Assembly: GCA_021796535.1 (NCBI GenBank)
Contig: JAKABW010000002.1
Span: 24,954-88,953, forward strand
Length of the DNA stretch: 64,000 nt
Source of the DNA: Actinomycetes bacterium
GTDB lineage: Bacteria; Actinomycetota; Acidimicrobiia; Acidimicrobiales; Bog-793
Direction: 5' to 3'
A model generated the notes under the pieces. It searched no databases. It was not told the DNA's origin and saw only the letters and a list, made by a program, of their open reading frames with translations. The position numbers were made by a program, and so were the translations under genes. Positions within the stretch are counted from its first letter, which is position 1, and every line of letters begins with the position of its first letter. Positions 46,938-56,860 of this stretch are shown piece after piece.

Positions 46938-49532
46938 ATGCTGGTTTTACTCTCCTGGCTGAACGAATACCTGGACAAAAAAGTTGATATAAGAGACGAG
47001 AAAGAAGTAAAAAATCTTGTCAACGTCATGGACAATCTCGGCCTTGTCGTGGAAAGTGTAGAGGAGGCGGGCAACAGCCTGGAAGGCGTTGTACTGGCCA
47101 GGGTGGACGAAATACACCCCATAGAAAAAAAAGACAAAATAAGACAAGTCTTTCTCAACGCCGGCCCCGGTATGGAGCGCGTGGAGGTTGTCTGCGGGGC
47201 TTGGAACTTTACGGCAGGAGACATTGTGCCTTTGGCAACAGTGGGGACCCGTCTGCCCGGCGACTTCTGGATAGAGACAAGGCGTCTGGGAGGGGTCGTA
47301 TCCAACGGTATGCTGTGTTCCAAGCGCGAATTGGCTTTGGGCGACGACCATCTGGGCATAGACGTGGTTTTTTCCGCCGAAAGAAGAGAGTTGCCTGTCG
47401 GCATGGAATTGGGCATGGGTTACGGCAAATATTTTGGTATAGAAAAAGACGTTCTTTTTGACGTGGCTGTTGAACCAAACCGACCGGATGCCCTTTGCGT
47501 GTATGGGATAGCCCGCGATATCGCTCCCCATATCGGGGCGCAACTTCTTCCTTTGCCGGTCTTCGAAGGTTTGGAGGAGTCTCCCGTGCGGCGGCGGATA
47601 TCCGTTGCCATAGCGGACGATAAAATGTGCGACCATTTTGCCTTTTGGGCGATAGAGAACGTGACCGTTTCCCCTTCGGCCAGAAAAGTAGCCTATCGGC
47701 TTTCCCTGTTGGGGATGAGATCCATCAATTCCGTGGTGGACGCCACAAATTATGCAATGCTGGAATTGGGGCGGCCTTCTCATGCCTACGACATGTCGTA
47801 TTTGTCAAGCGCCCGTGCCGATATCGCAAAAAGCCCGGCTTTTAATGACTCCGACGAAGTAAGTCTTGTTGTCAGGTTGGCGCGTGACGGGGAATCCCTT
47901 GTAACCCTGGACGGCAATACGAGACGTTTTGAGTCTCAAGGTCAGGCTCAGGACCCCTGCAATTTGGTGATTGCCAAACAGGACGGGGAAGTGTTGGCGC
48001 TGGCCGGAGTGATGGGAGGGAAAGCCTCCGAAGTCACCGAAGCAACCGGGTCCGTTTTGCTGGAAATAGCCGATTTTGATCCCAAAGCAGTTTTGCGCAC
48101 CTCCAGATTTCATCAGCTGCGTTCGGAAGCCTCCCTCCGCTTTGAACGCGGCATCGACCCCGCCGTCACTTCTCTTGTCGCTGAAAGAATTTATTCTTTA
48201 CTGCGAGAAACCGCCCTGCAATACAATCTGGCATTGCCGCTCGCCGGATCGGCGGGAGTGGCCGGCGACGATATTCACCGAGAAAAGAAAACTCTGAGCG
48301 TTTCCCTCGATGCCCTTTCGAAAATACTGGGGAAGAAGTTTACTTCCGCCGAAGTGGAATCCCTGCTTTCTCCGGTCGGTTTTGTGGTGTCGCCAAGTCA
48401 GGACGGCAAAAAGTTACTGATCGAAATTCCGACCTTTCGTCCCGATGTGAAAATAGAAGCAGACATCGCAGAAGAGATAGCGCGTCACTTTGGCTATGAG
48501 AATTTTGGCAAAAGTCTTCCCAGGTCAAAAGGCGTCGGGAGGCTCCGGCCTTACCAGGCAAACGTGCGTTTGGCTAAGCAGGTTCTGACAGGTTTGGGAA
48601 TAAGCGAAGCTTGGACAAATCCTTTGGTGGACAAAAACTCTTACCCTTTGTCCAAAGACAGGCTTATTTTGTTGGCCAACCCGCTTACGAGCGAAGAAAA
48701 TTCTCTGCGTACGAGTATGCTGCCCGGTCTTGTCAATGCCGTAAAACGCAACGTCTCTTACAGAAATCCCCATCTGAGACTTTTTGAAGTGGGAAGGGTA
48801 TTCGCCAAGACGCCTCCAGGCGCCGGCGCAACGGGTGAGGCAAAGAAGACCAATCCTGCCAAAAGCATAAGAGTGGAAGATTACGCATCGGAAAGGGAAG
48901 AACTGTGCTGTATTTTGGCGTTGGCTGACGACGACAGCCGTCAGGCCTACAGGGTCTTCGAAGTATTGCTCAACCGTCTGAGAATTGACGACTTTTCCTT
49001 TGAGCTGTCCGCGTTGGAAGATTTGTCCGGTGATATCGACAGCAATTTTATGCACATCTCGCGCTCACGGGGCATAACTTTATCCGGCGGTGGACAGGCG
49101 GGCCGTGATTTTATCGGAATGGTGGGAGAGCTCAGTCCCGATTTTTTGCATTCGCTCAACATAACGGGCAGAAGAATCGGGGTGCTGACGGTTGATCTAG
49201 AAAAACTGTTTTCTTTGAACAAGAAACCCGCCGACTCCAGACCTGTCAGTGTCTATCCTTCTTCCGATATCGATCTCTGTTTTGTGGCAGGTTATCATGT
49301 GAGCGCAAGGGATATCGAAAAAGTCTTGCGGGAAGCCGGCTCTGATTATCTGGAATCGCTGCAGCTGATAGATTCTTACGCGGAACAAAACGGGCAAAGC
49401 AGAAGTCTTACTTTTCGACTCAGGCTGGCCGATATCGGCGGCACTTTGGACGATAAGCAGATCGGCCACATCTGGCAGGAGTGCGTGGATACGGTTGCGG
49501 ACAGGTTGAATATCGGTTTGCGCACGGCATAA
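46938..49532 (+). CDS. pheT: Phenylalanyl-tRNA synthetase beta subunit
   Basis: An 864-residue partner of PheS. In order: the tRNA-binding OB fold (about 45-160, VVLARVDEIHPIEKKDKIR), the B3/B4 editing domain (RSINSVVDATNYAMLELGRPSHAYDM), the B5 domain, the catalytic-like core (LASPLTSEENSLRTSMLPGLVNAVKRN region) and the C-terminal FDX-ACB domain (VYPSSDIDLCFV). The start ATG follows AAGGGGA. It lies 36 bases after pheS. Confidence 0.96.
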   Translation: MLVLLSWLNEYLDKKVDIRDEKEVKNLVNVMDNLGLVVESVEEAGNSLEGVVLARVDEIHPIEKKDKIRQVFLNAGPGMERVEVVCGAWNFTAGDIVPLATVGTRLPGDFWIETRRLGGVVSNGMLCSKRELALGDDHLGIDVVFSAERRELPVGMELGMGYGKYFGIEKDVLFDVAVEPNRPDALCVYGIARDIAPHIGAQLLPLPVFEGLEESPVRRRISVAIADDKMCDHFAFWAIENVTVSPSARKVAYRLSLLGMRSINSVVDATNYAMLELGRPSHAYDMSYLSSARADIAKSPAFNDSDEVSLVVRLARDGESLVTLDGNTRRFESQGQAQDPCNLVIAKQDGEVLALAGVMGGKASEVTEATGSVLLEIADFDPKAVLRTSRFHQLRSEASLRFERGIDPAVTSLVAERIYSLLRETALQYNLALPLAGSAGVAGDDIHREKKTLSVSLDALSKILGKKFTSAEVESLLSPVGFVVSPSQDGKKLLIEIPTFRPDVKIEADIAEEIARHFGYENFGKSLPRSKGVGRLRPYQANVRLAKQVLTGLGISEAWTNPLVDKNSYPLSKDRLILLANPLTSEENSLRTSMLPGLVNAVKRNVSYRNPHLRLFEVGRVFAKTPPGAGATGEAKKTNPAKSIRVEDYASEREELCCILALADDDSRQAYRVFEVLLNRLRIDDFSFELSALEDLSGDIDSNFMHISRSRGITLSGGGQAGRDFIGMVGELSPDFLHSLNITGRRIGVLTVDLEKLFSLNKKPADSRPVSVYPSSDIDLCFVAGYHVSARDIEKVLREAGSDYLESLQLIDSYAEQNGQSRSLTFRLRLADIGGTLDDKQIGHIWQECVDTVADRLNIGLRTA

Positions 49533-49538
49533 GCCGGT

Positions 49539-49895
49539 CTAGATATAACCCTCTTCCCGGCATGCATCAGCCAGGAGCGGCGGCAACAGATCGATAAAAT
49601 AATCTTGTTTTACGGAACTTATATTTTCAATAAAACAGTACATTATTTCTTCGTATAGGTTGAATTTTGAATCCAGCAGAAAATCAACGGTAACCAGATA
49701 GTCTTTTACGGTCGCCAAGTCTCCCTGGGCGGCCGTTTCCTCTACTTTTTCTGCCATGCAGTCAAAAATTGCCTGCATTGAAAGTTCGTCGCCGTAAAGA
49801 TCAAGAAGCTTTTCGTAAAGCATACAAAAATCCGGCAAAGAAAAAAGGATACTCAAAGCCTCGGCATGTTCTGTGTGTAAAACGTCTTTTGTCAT
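49539..49895 (-). CDS. Unknown small acidic protein
   Basis: 118 residues from ATG 49895, which follows GGGGGAC. It is acidic and mostly helical (EALSILFSLPDFCMLYEKLLDLYGDELSMQ, then VKDYLVTVDFLLDSKFNLYEEIMYCFIENIS). It has no signal peptide, no membrane helix and no recognised family. It converges with pheT, with seven bases between the stops. Normal composition and a good ribosome-binding site support a real gene. Confidence 0.6.
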   Translation of the reverse strand: MTKDVLHTEHAEALSILFSLPDFCMLYEKLLDLYGDELSMQAIFDCMAEKVEETAAQGDLATVKDYLVTVDFLLDSKFNLYEEIMYCFIENISSVKQDYFIDLLPPLLADACREEGYI

Positions 49896-50255
49896 GTTGT
49901 CCCCCGGCTGTTCTAGCAAAAAGCCTTAACTTTTTACCTACCGTTTCAGAAAACATAAAATTTTTGTTGCTCTTTCCCGTCGGATCTGCGCATCGCAACG
50001 CCGAGGCCGGGCGGTTTTGGAGGAAGGTGATTTTTTGCCGAGCGCCTGATTCAATTGCATTTTCCGGTCTGCAATTTACCCGCATGCTTTTTATTCTTGA
50101 TCGGTATCTGCCGCAACGGAAATTTATCCTTTACGCGGCAAAAATACGGGCGGCGTACGCGGATTTGGAGGTGTGGCACCGAGAGAGCACACACGGGCGG
50201 CGTCAAGACCGGGATGCGCGCGGTTTGGGAAAATAACCGGCTCCGGCAAGCGGTG
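49896..50255. other. Gap without a supported gene
   Basis: 360 bases between the unknown minus-strand gene and the end of bioB. No clear frame, RNA gene or terminator is seen. Confidence 0.4.
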
Positions 50256-51347
50256 CTATTTATTCGGAATTTGTTTTGAACCCGGACCGCGTTTCCTGGA
50301 TTCGACTTTGACGCTTTTGATCCCGGGCCGCCCGGCGGTCCCGTTTTCTGTTCCGCCCGGCGTTATGGGAATAAATCCGGCGTCGCGGATCATCTCTATA
50401 TCGGCTTCTCCCGGTTGGCCGGTGCTCGTCAGATAGTCTCCCACAAAAAGGGAATTGACAACGTGAAGACTGAGGACCTGCATGCTTCTCAGATGGGTTT
50501 CCCTTCCCGCTCCGGCTCTGATTTCTTTGTTCGGAAAGTAAAAACGCATAAGGGACAATATCCTGAGGCATCTTCCCGGCGTAAGGGCGGTAAAGCCGGA
50601 GAGAGGGGTTCCGTCGAAGGGGAGCAAAAAGTTTACTGGCACCGATTCCGGATCCGCGGCGTACAGGCCTTCGGCCAGACTGACGATGTCGTTGTCCGAC
50701 TCGCCCATTCCGAACAGAGCCCCCGAACACGGAGAAAGCCCCGACGTTTTTGCTTTTTGTACCGTTTCCTGTCTGTCTTGGTAAGTGTGGGTGCTGCAAA
50801 TTTTTGAATAGTGTTCGGAACTCGTATTCAGATTGTGATTATAGGCAAACACACCGGCCGATTTCAATTGCCGGGCGTGCTCTTCTGCCAATATTCCCAG
50901 ACTTGTACATATTTCTACGGCAGGATAGGCAGCTTTTACCTCCTTTACCATGGCAGATATTTTGGTGATGTCGCGTTCCGTCGGTCCTCTTCCCGAAGCA
51001 ACCAGGCATATGCGTGCCGCTCCGCTCGTTATCCCCCTTTCGACCTCTTTCATGAGCAGTTCGGTATCGATGAACGGGTAACGCAGTATGTCGGCTTCGG
51101 AGTGCTTTGCCTGAGAACAGTAAGAGCAATCTTCTTGGCAAAAACCGCTTTTGATGTTTACCAAGTAATTCAGTTTTACCAGGTTGGAAAAGTATTTTTT
51201 TCTGAAGTAGGAAGCGGAAGAGACTACTTCCAGGATACGGGCGTCTTCACCCGTCAAAAGTATCAGGGCATCGGTTTGGTCGGGCATCTCAAGGGCCAAA
51301 GCCGCGTCGGTTAGGTTGGAAAGAGCTTTTGTCAGTAAATCTGTCAT
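50256..51347 (-). CDS. bioB: Biotin synthase
   Basis: A 363-residue radical-SAM enzyme that inserts sulfur into dethiobiotin. The radical-SAM cluster is CQEDCSYCSQ (C-x3-C-x2-C). Conserved BioB parts include RICLVASGRGPTERDITKI, YNHNLNTSSEHYSKICSTHTYQDR, and NFLLPFDGTPL. The start is ATG 51347; the frame is open to 51443 without support. The C-terminal tail of about 30 residues is basic and extra. No other biotin gene adjoins it; bioD is 1.6 kb away. Confidence 0.93.
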   Translation of the reverse strand: MTDLLTKALSNLTDAALALEMPDQTDALILLTGEDARILEVVSSASYFRKKYFSNLVKLNYLVNIKSGFCQEDCSYCSQAKHSEADILRYPFIDTELLMKEVERGITSGAARICLVASGRGPTERDITKISAMVKEVKAAYPAVEICTSLGILAEEHARQLKSAGVFAYNHNLNTSSEHYSKICSTHTYQDRQETVQKAKTSGLSPCSGALFGMGESDNDIVSLAEGLYAADPESVPVNFLLPFDGTPLSGFTALTPGRCLRILSLMRFYFPNKEIRAGAGRETHLRSMQVLSLHVVNSLFVGDYLTSTGQPGEADIEMIRDAGFIPITPGGTENGTAGRPGIKSVKVESRKRGPGSKQIPNK

Positions 51348-51636
51348 GGCTTTATTAATGTTAGATGAAGTCAGAATACGATATCTGAGTTTGTAAGAAC
51401 TAGTTGTGCTTTGCCGGATATTTTTTACTTGACCCCGGTGCAAAAGCGTACTTTCCGGACGTCACGAAAGAGTCTCCGGGGGTTTCTCCCGAGGGGATAA
51501 ATTAATGGCGTCATATTGGATATTTTGATTTAATTCAAAATTAATGCCTTTATGCTTTTAATAATAGTTTTTATTTGAAAATAAGACGTTGGATTACTTG
51601 AGTAGATTTTAATAATTTAAGTCTGTCGGAGGAATA

Positions 51637-52392
51637 ATGACAACATATGTACTTGTAGACGGAGAAAATATTGACGGAGTACTGGGGGGTATTCTAAACA
51701 GGCGACCCGGTCCCGAGGACAGGCCCAGATGGGACAAAATCATCCGCTTTGCCAAGGAGTGGCAACATGACGACGTTATAGCACTGTTTTTTATAAATGC
51801 CACCAACGGAGATATTCCTTGGCCTTTCATTCAGGCGTTGCGCAATGCGGAATTCAGACCGATTTTGATCAGCGGTCCCGATAAGGTCGTGGACGATGCC
51901 ATCATGAGGACTTTGCTCACCCTCCGGGGAAGAGAGGGGAACGTTTTGTTGCTGTCGCACGACGCGGACTTTCGGGGAGCGCTGGAAGGTCTTAGGGAGG
52001 CCGAATCCGGCACTTTGCGTCACGTCGGGGTGTTGGGGTTTATCGAACACATGAGTCATGAGTACGGAGAACTGGAATGGGTGGAAAAACTCGATCTCGA
52101 ATACGATGCCCAGGCATTTTTGGGGAACGTTACTTTGCCGCGGATGCGGGTTTTGTCGATAGAAGACTTCCGACCGGAAGACTTTCTTGGACCGGTTGAC
52201 CCCACCGTTCCCTACTCAAATCAGATTTATTTGATAAACAGAAATTTGAGTACTGTCTCTGCCGTGCATAATGTCGGGACGGAAGAAGGGAACGGTGTGC
52301 ATCATACCGAGACAGATCATGTGCAAGAAAGCAATGACTTTAGCGGCGAAAACAAAGAAAGTTTCAGCCATGAACACCACGGCATCTATTGA
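51637..52392 (+). CDS. NYN-domain (PIN-like) ribonuclease candidate
   Basis: 251 residues. Residues 1 to about 160 form a NYN domain with the acidic metal site: VDGENIDG at the start, DKVVDDAIMRTLL in the middle, and LLSHDADFRGAL. These match the Asp positions of the family. The C-terminal 90 residues are unassigned and end in a polar His/Glu/Asn-rich tail. RNA cleavage or processing is the family's usual role. It stands alone with an upstream AT-rich gap and GTCGGAGGA before the ATG. Confidence 0.8.
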   Translation: MTTYVLVDGENIDGVLGGILNRRPGPEDRPRWDKIIRFAKEWQHDDVIALFFINATNGDIPWPFIQALRNAEFRPILISGPDKVVDDAIMRTLLTLRGREGNVLLLSHDADFRGALEGLREAESGTLRHVGVLGFIEHMSHEYGELEWVEKLDLEYDAQAFLGNVTLPRMRVLSIEDFRPEDFLGPVDPTVPYSNQIYLINRNLSTVSAVHNVGTEEGNGVHHTETDHVQESNDFSGENKESFSHEHHGIY

Positions 52393-52941
52393 TCATCTGC
52401 CGGCTCTGTCTTTATCCACACATATCACACATATGATATACAGTACCCATGTGACGCAAAAAAATTTTGCACACGACACTATTATTTCTTAAAATACATA
52501 TAAAAAATTGTCTCAAGAAAGCTAAAGTTACCGCTTTGAGGCATGATACTGCAATATTATGCGTCGACATTGACAGCAAGACGGGGCGGACGCCGCACAA
52601 GACATCCGTTGTTGCAGAAGGCCGTTTTCTGGATGGGTTCCTTATTGATGGCCGGTAAATCTTGGAAGATAATTCCGATGGGCGCCCTTCGGCTTTTTTG
52701 ATACTGATTCGGAGAGTATTCATGTCGGATGTGGCCGGGCCTTGTCACATCCGTGAGGTAGTATGGATTTGCCGTATACGTGAGGAGCCCGGGCAATGTC
52801 TCTTTCCTTCTCCTTTCTGGCATTGCGCGCGTCCCGCGTATGCGGCAGAGGTGTCTTGGTCGGATCCCGAGTGTCTTAGGATGTCATCCGCACAGCGACA
52901 AAGCGGGAGAGACGCCAACCGGCAAAAACAAAATATCTGTG
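52393..52941. other. Gap without a supported gene
   Basis: About 550 bases between the NYN gene and bioD. Small frames occur on both strands (such as 52557-52823 minus), but none has a ribosome-binding site or a family match. No repeat or structured RNA was recognised. Confidence 0.4.
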
Positions 52942-53646
52942 CTAATTAATTTTGTGGCATCCGGGGAAAATGTTTTCGCAGGCAACAACCAGCTGCCTGA
53001 TATCGGTTGTCAAATAGACGTTTCTTTCCTCCGAATTGCGGCGGGGAAAGGAGCCGTTGTCGGCGGAGATGGCATTGCTCATGAATTCTAAATTCATTTT
53101 TTGCACAAGATCGGTTTGGTCAAAGCGGTTGAAATGCAAAATGATATTTGGGGCAGACAGCGCATTCAGACAGAGCAGGGCGGCATTGATCGCACCCAAA
53201 CCGGATCGTATGACTGCCAGAACGGTTTTTGGGTTGAGAGACCCGATCAGGGACAGGCTGTCGCCGTCTATTGCCAGCGGCGAATAAGGTCCGCCCACCC
53301 CTTCCACCGCGGCAAAACATCTGTCATTTTCGCACCCTTGTAAAAAGTCCGCAACCGTTTCCGTCGTCGGAACCGCTTCTCCGAGAAGGGATCCGGCCAT
53401 GGGAGGAGCCATGGGAATTTGATAGCTCCATTTGTTTACCGCACCAGCGGGTTCTCCGCTTGCCTCGGCCAGCAATTCGGCGTCGGTTGTTTCTCCGGGG
53501 GAGTAAGATTGCAGAGGTTTTCGTGCGGCCACGTCGTGGCCTCTTTCCCGCAGGGCATTTATCATGGCGGATGTTACAAAAGTTTTCCCCACTTCGGTAT
53601 TTTCACCTGTTACAAAAAGAATATTTCTTGTCGGGCTGTTCTGCAT
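52942..53646 (-). CDS. bioD: Dethiobiotin synthetase
   Basis: A 234-residue ATP-dependent carboxylase that closes the ureido ring of dethiobiotin, the substrate of BioB. P-loop FVTGENTEVGKTFV (GENTEVGKT in place of the common GTDTGVGKT), the substrate Lys in ARKPLQSYSP, and VEGVGGPYSPLA in place of VEGAGG. It follows the UbiB-like gene by 15 bases and is probably co-transcribed with it. Confidence 0.88.
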   Translation of the reverse strand: MQNSPTRNILFVTGENTEVGKTFVTSAMINALRERGHDVAARKPLQSYSPGETTDAELLAEASGEPAGAVNKWSYQIPMAPPMAGSLLGEAVPTTETVADFLQGCENDRCFAAVEGVGGPYSPLAIDGDSLSLIGSLNPKTVLAVIRSGLGAINAALLCLNALSAPNIILHFNRFDQTDLVQKMNLEFMSNAISADNGSFPRRNSEERNVYLTTDIRQLVVACENIFPGCHKIN

Positions 53647-53661
53647 TTTCTTTACTTTAAG

Positions 53662-55242
53662 CTATTGTTCCGCTTTGGATTGAAACTTCTTTCTCATGAT
53701 GTCGCGTCGTTGTCGGATATCTTGATAGGTAAGTTTTTCTGTGTCTTGGGAGACTCCCAGGGAAGATTTGAATCCTTCTGTGGTAATGGGGTTTTCTTTT
53801 AAATTGATTCCCGTCTGTTCGACTATATAGCTGCTGTAGCGCGTGGCAAAGTACATTGCTATGGAAGTGAACTCTTGGAAAATATCGATTTCCGGAGCCA
53901 GGTTGCCTACGGCCGAATCAAGGAAAAGCATGTTTTTTACGAACAACATGAGTTCTTTGGGAATGTGGGCGCCGTAATCGAGGAGATGTTTGGTGAGTTC
54001 TTTCAGCTGGTCGGTAAGCTCTGCGGCGGACATCTGCGTTACGTCCGCCGACGGTTCGTCCAGTCTGAGATCTTTGACAATTTGATCGGTGGGAATATCG
54101 CCCGGGAAGGCCCCGAGTTCCTGTAAGGCCGTCACCTGATTTGTGACGTTGTTGATTGTGGCGGATATGATGAGCCGCAAGAACGCCTGGCGCTTTGCCG
54201 GATCGAGTCTGCCGGTTATTCCAAAATCCAAAAGCGCTATGCGGCCGTCTTGTTGAACAAACAGGTTGCCGCCGTGCAGATCTCCGTGAAATACTCCGTG
54301 GAGCATGACCCCTTCCAGAAAAGACACGACTCCTTCGTGCAGGACCTTTTCCGTGTCTATTCCGGCGGACCGCATTTTTTCGCCTTCTTCAAAATAAAAA
54401 CCCTCCAGTTTTTCCATGACCAGGAGGCGTTTCGTGACGAAAACAGGATGAGGTCTTGGCACTATGATGGCGCGGTGTTCCGATTTTGCCAGGGCCTTTG
54501 CTATGTCGAGCATGTTTTCGGCTTCCAACCTGAAGTCGAGTTCTTCCAGAACCGTTTCGGCAAACAGTTCGACCAAAGCCGGAGGATTGGCAAGGGCTGC
54601 TATGGGTATTTTGCCCACCAGATACGGAGCGACTGTCTCCATAACAGACAAGTCGTTTCGTACGAGGAATTCCAGCTTGGGTCTTCTCACCTTTACTGCC
54701 ACTTCTTCTCCGGTTTTTAGTCTGGCCAGATGGACTTGAGCTATGGAGGCGGCGGCGATGGGGGTTTTGTCGATAAAAGAAAAGACGTTTGAGGTTTGTG
54801 ACCCCAGCTCTTCTCCGATGACCTTTTTGACGGTTTTGAACTTTTCCGGGGGCACCCTGTCTCTGAGCAGTTTGAATTCGGAGACCAATTCTTTTGGGAA
54901 AATACCTTCGCCCGATGAGATAATTTGTCCGAGTTTGATATAGGTTGGGCCGAGCTTTTGGAATGCTTTTCGGAGTCTGCGGGCCAAGAGGGCTCTGGAT
55001 ACGTTCTTGGGTTTTTTCTTATCCAAGAAGTACCAGATCGCCAAAGGCGGTCCGACCCGCCAGGCCAATTGCAACAACCTGGCAAAAGCCCTTATTTTGC
55101 CGGCGGCAAGGATCCGGTTGTAGTCGTTTTTGAGTTTTTCACGCTCGTTTTGCAATCCCGCCGCCCATTCGGGGGCGGTTTCGGGAAGAATCCAGGGCCC
55201 ACAGTCCGAAAAAGACCCAAATTCGTTGTCGGGCGAAGTCAT
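53662..55242 (-). CDS. ABC1/UbiB-family atypical kinase
   Basis: 526 residues. The family's KxGQ motif lies in GPTYIKLGQIISS, the Ala-rich loop is AAASIAQVH, and the kinase-like residues are VAVKVRRP (Lys), HGDLHGGNLFV (catalytic loop) and LLDFGITGRL (the DFG-like Asp). Two hydrophobic stretches near the C-terminus could anchor it, though the usual paired helices are weak. UbiB proteins act in quinone or lipid handling. It heads a two-gene unit with bioD and follows fabF. Confidence 0.88.
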   Translation of the reverse strand: MTSPDNEFGSFSDCGPWILPETAPEWAAGLQNEREKLKNDYNRILAAGKIRAFARLLQLAWRVGPPLAIWYFLDKKKPKNVSRALLARRLRKAFQKLGPTYIKLGQIISSGEGIFPKELVSEFKLLRDRVPPEKFKTVKKVIGEELGSQTSNVFSFIDKTPIAAASIAQVHLARLKTGEEVAVKVRRPKLEFLVRNDLSVMETVAPYLVGKIPIAALANPPALVELFAETVLEELDFRLEAENMLDIAKALAKSEHRAIIVPRPHPVFVTKRLLVMEKLEGFYFEEGEKMRSAGIDTEKVLHEGVVSFLEGVMLHGVFHGDLHGGNLFVQQDGRIALLDFGITGRLDPAKRQAFLRLIISATINNVTNQVTALQELGAFPGDIPTDQIVKDLRLDEPSADVTQMSAAELTDQLKELTKHLLDYGAHIPKELMLFVKNMLFLDSAVGNLAPEIDIFQEFTSIAMYFATRYSSYIVEQTGINLKENPITTEGFKSSLGVSQDTEKLTYQDIRQRRDIMRKKFQSKAEQ

Positions 55243-55391
55243 AAGGCTATGACTGATTTTTCGTTATGATACGTAGAAGTTTTGGTCATATTAGCCACTT
55301 TGGGAATCTGTTGTAAGTCGAAAACAAAGATTTATTTTTTACTTTTAAAACTTCAACACATTAAAAGGTGTTTTATTCCTGCCGACTTATC

Positions 55392-56621
55392 TTACAGGGA
55401 ATACGGACCGATAACAAGGCAGCCGTTGTGGCCTCCGAAGCCGAAGCTATTGGAAAGCACCGGGCCGGGGGTAAAAGGCATGGCTTTATCTTTTACAATA
55501 GAAATTTCTATTTGCGGATCCTGTGTGTCGAGACCGACGGTCGGAGGTATCAAACCTTTTTCCATCGTCATACACACGGCTACGGCTTCCAAAGCGCCGG
55601 CTGCCCCCAGAGAGTGTCCCAATACGCCTTTGATTGAGGAAACAGGCGGGGAAGCGGAGCCGAACAGTTTGTTGAGGGCCTGGGCCTCGGCCAGGTCGTT
55701 GAGGGGTGTGGAGGTGCCGTGGGCGTTGATGTGGGCTATGTCGCCGGCGTGCAACCCGGCGTCCTTCAAAGCCAATTCCATGCACAGTCTGGCGCCTTCT
55801 CCCGACGGAGACGGTGCCGTGATGTGGTAAGCGTCGGCATTGGCCGCAGTACCCAGTATCTCGCCGTAAATGTGAGCGTCTCTTTCGACCGCCGACGACA
55901 TTTCTTCCAACACCAGGGCAGCGGCGCCTTCGGCTATTACAAAACCGTCTCTGTCGCGGTCGAAAGGTCTGGAAACGCCGGTGGAAGAAAGAGCCGTCAT
56001 TTGCGTAAAGGCCACTTCGCCTATAGGCGGTATTTCACCCACCGGTTCTATCGCTGCTTCGGCGCCGCCGGTTATTACGGCGTCGGCAAAGCCGAACGCT
56101 ATTTGTCTGTACGCGTCCGAAATAGCGTGGTTGGATGAGGCGCAGGCCGTTACTATGGTTTGACACGGACCGGAAAAACCGTGCCGCATGGAGATGCCGG
56201 CAGCTCCGGCGTTGCACATCATCATGGGAACCAGGAAAGGCGAAACGCGTCTGGGTCCCTTTTGAATGAGGTTGGACAGCTGTTCCTGTAACGTTGCCAG
56301 ACCGCCGATGCCGGTGGCAAAAATAACGCCTATTCTGTCTTTGGGCAAACCGATCCGACCGGCGTCTTCCAGAGCCATATCGGCCGCCGCTATGGAAAAT
56401 TGGGCGAACCTGTCCGTTCTTTTTGCTTCTTTGGGTTCCAGCCAGCCGGTGGGGTCAAAGCCCGTCACGCGTCTGGGTCCGACCGGTGCCTGCAGGCACA
56501 ATCCGTCGAAAAATGTATCTTTGCCGATTCCGCATGAAGAGATGGCGGCAATGCCGGTTATCGCGACCCTTCTTCTTGGGATGCGGTTCCGGTCCGGATG
56601 GTTGCTGGCGTTACTCGCCAT
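55392..56621 (-). CDS. fabF: 3-oxoacyl-ACP synthase II (FabF)
   Basis: A 409-residue condensing enzyme of fatty acid elongation. The catalytic Cys is in TACASSNHAISDA (near 160), and the two His are in INAHGTSTPLNDLAEA and GHSLGAAGALEA. The start ATG overlaps the acpP stop by one base (TAATG), indicating coupled translation. The Cys context ACASSNH, rather than ACATGTH, is a small variation. Confidence 0.94.
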   Translation of the reverse strand: MASNASNHPDRNRIPRRRVAITGIAAISSCGIGKDTFFDGLCLQAPVGPRRVTGFDPTGWLEPKEAKRTDRFAQFSIAAADMALEDAGRIGLPKDRIGVIFATGIGGLATLQEQLSNLIQKGPRRVSPFLVPMMMCNAGAAGISMRHGFSGPCQTIVTACASSNHAISDAYRQIAFGFADAVITGGAEAAIEPVGEIPPIGEVAFTQMTALSSTGVSRPFDRDRDGFVIAEGAAALVLEEMSSAVERDAHIYGEILGTAANADAYHITAPSPSGEGARLCMELALKDAGLHAGDIAHINAHGTSTPLNDLAEAQALNKLFGSASPPVSSIKGVLGHSLGAAGALEAVAVCMTMEKGLIPPTVGLDTQDPQIEISIVKDKAMPFTPGPVLSNSFGFGGHNGCLVIGPYSL

Positions 56622-56860
56622 TACAGTTTGGCGGTTACCAGCTCGTAAGCTTGGCCGACTGTTTCCACTCCGTCTATTTCTGATTCCTCAACAGTTATGT
56701 CAAAAGTTTCTTCGAGAGCCATTACAAACTCCACCAAGTCAAGGCTGTCAGCGTCTAAGTCTTCGCCAAAACGAGCTTCCAGAACTATTTTTTCAGGCGG
56801 TACTTGCAGTACTTCTACCGCACAGGCCCGAAATTTTTCAAAAGCTTCGTTGTTGTCCAC
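56621..56860 (-). CDS. acpP: Acyl carrier protein
   Basis: A 79-residue acidic four-helix protein. The phosphopantetheine attachment site is LDADSLDLVEFVMALEE, with Ser in D-S-L. It starts with GTG at 56860, nine bases after GAAGGAG. It carries the growing acyl chain for FabF, FabG and FabH, encoded around it. Confidence 0.96.
   Translation of the reverse strand: MDNNEAFEKFRACAVEVLQVPPEKIVLEARFGEDLDADSLDLVEFVMALEETFDITVEESEIDGVETVGQAYELVTAKL

Noticed and set aside
52557..52823. Minus-strand 88-codon frame between the NYN gene and bioD
   Set aside because: No ribosome-binding site or homology; other frames of equal length overlap it.
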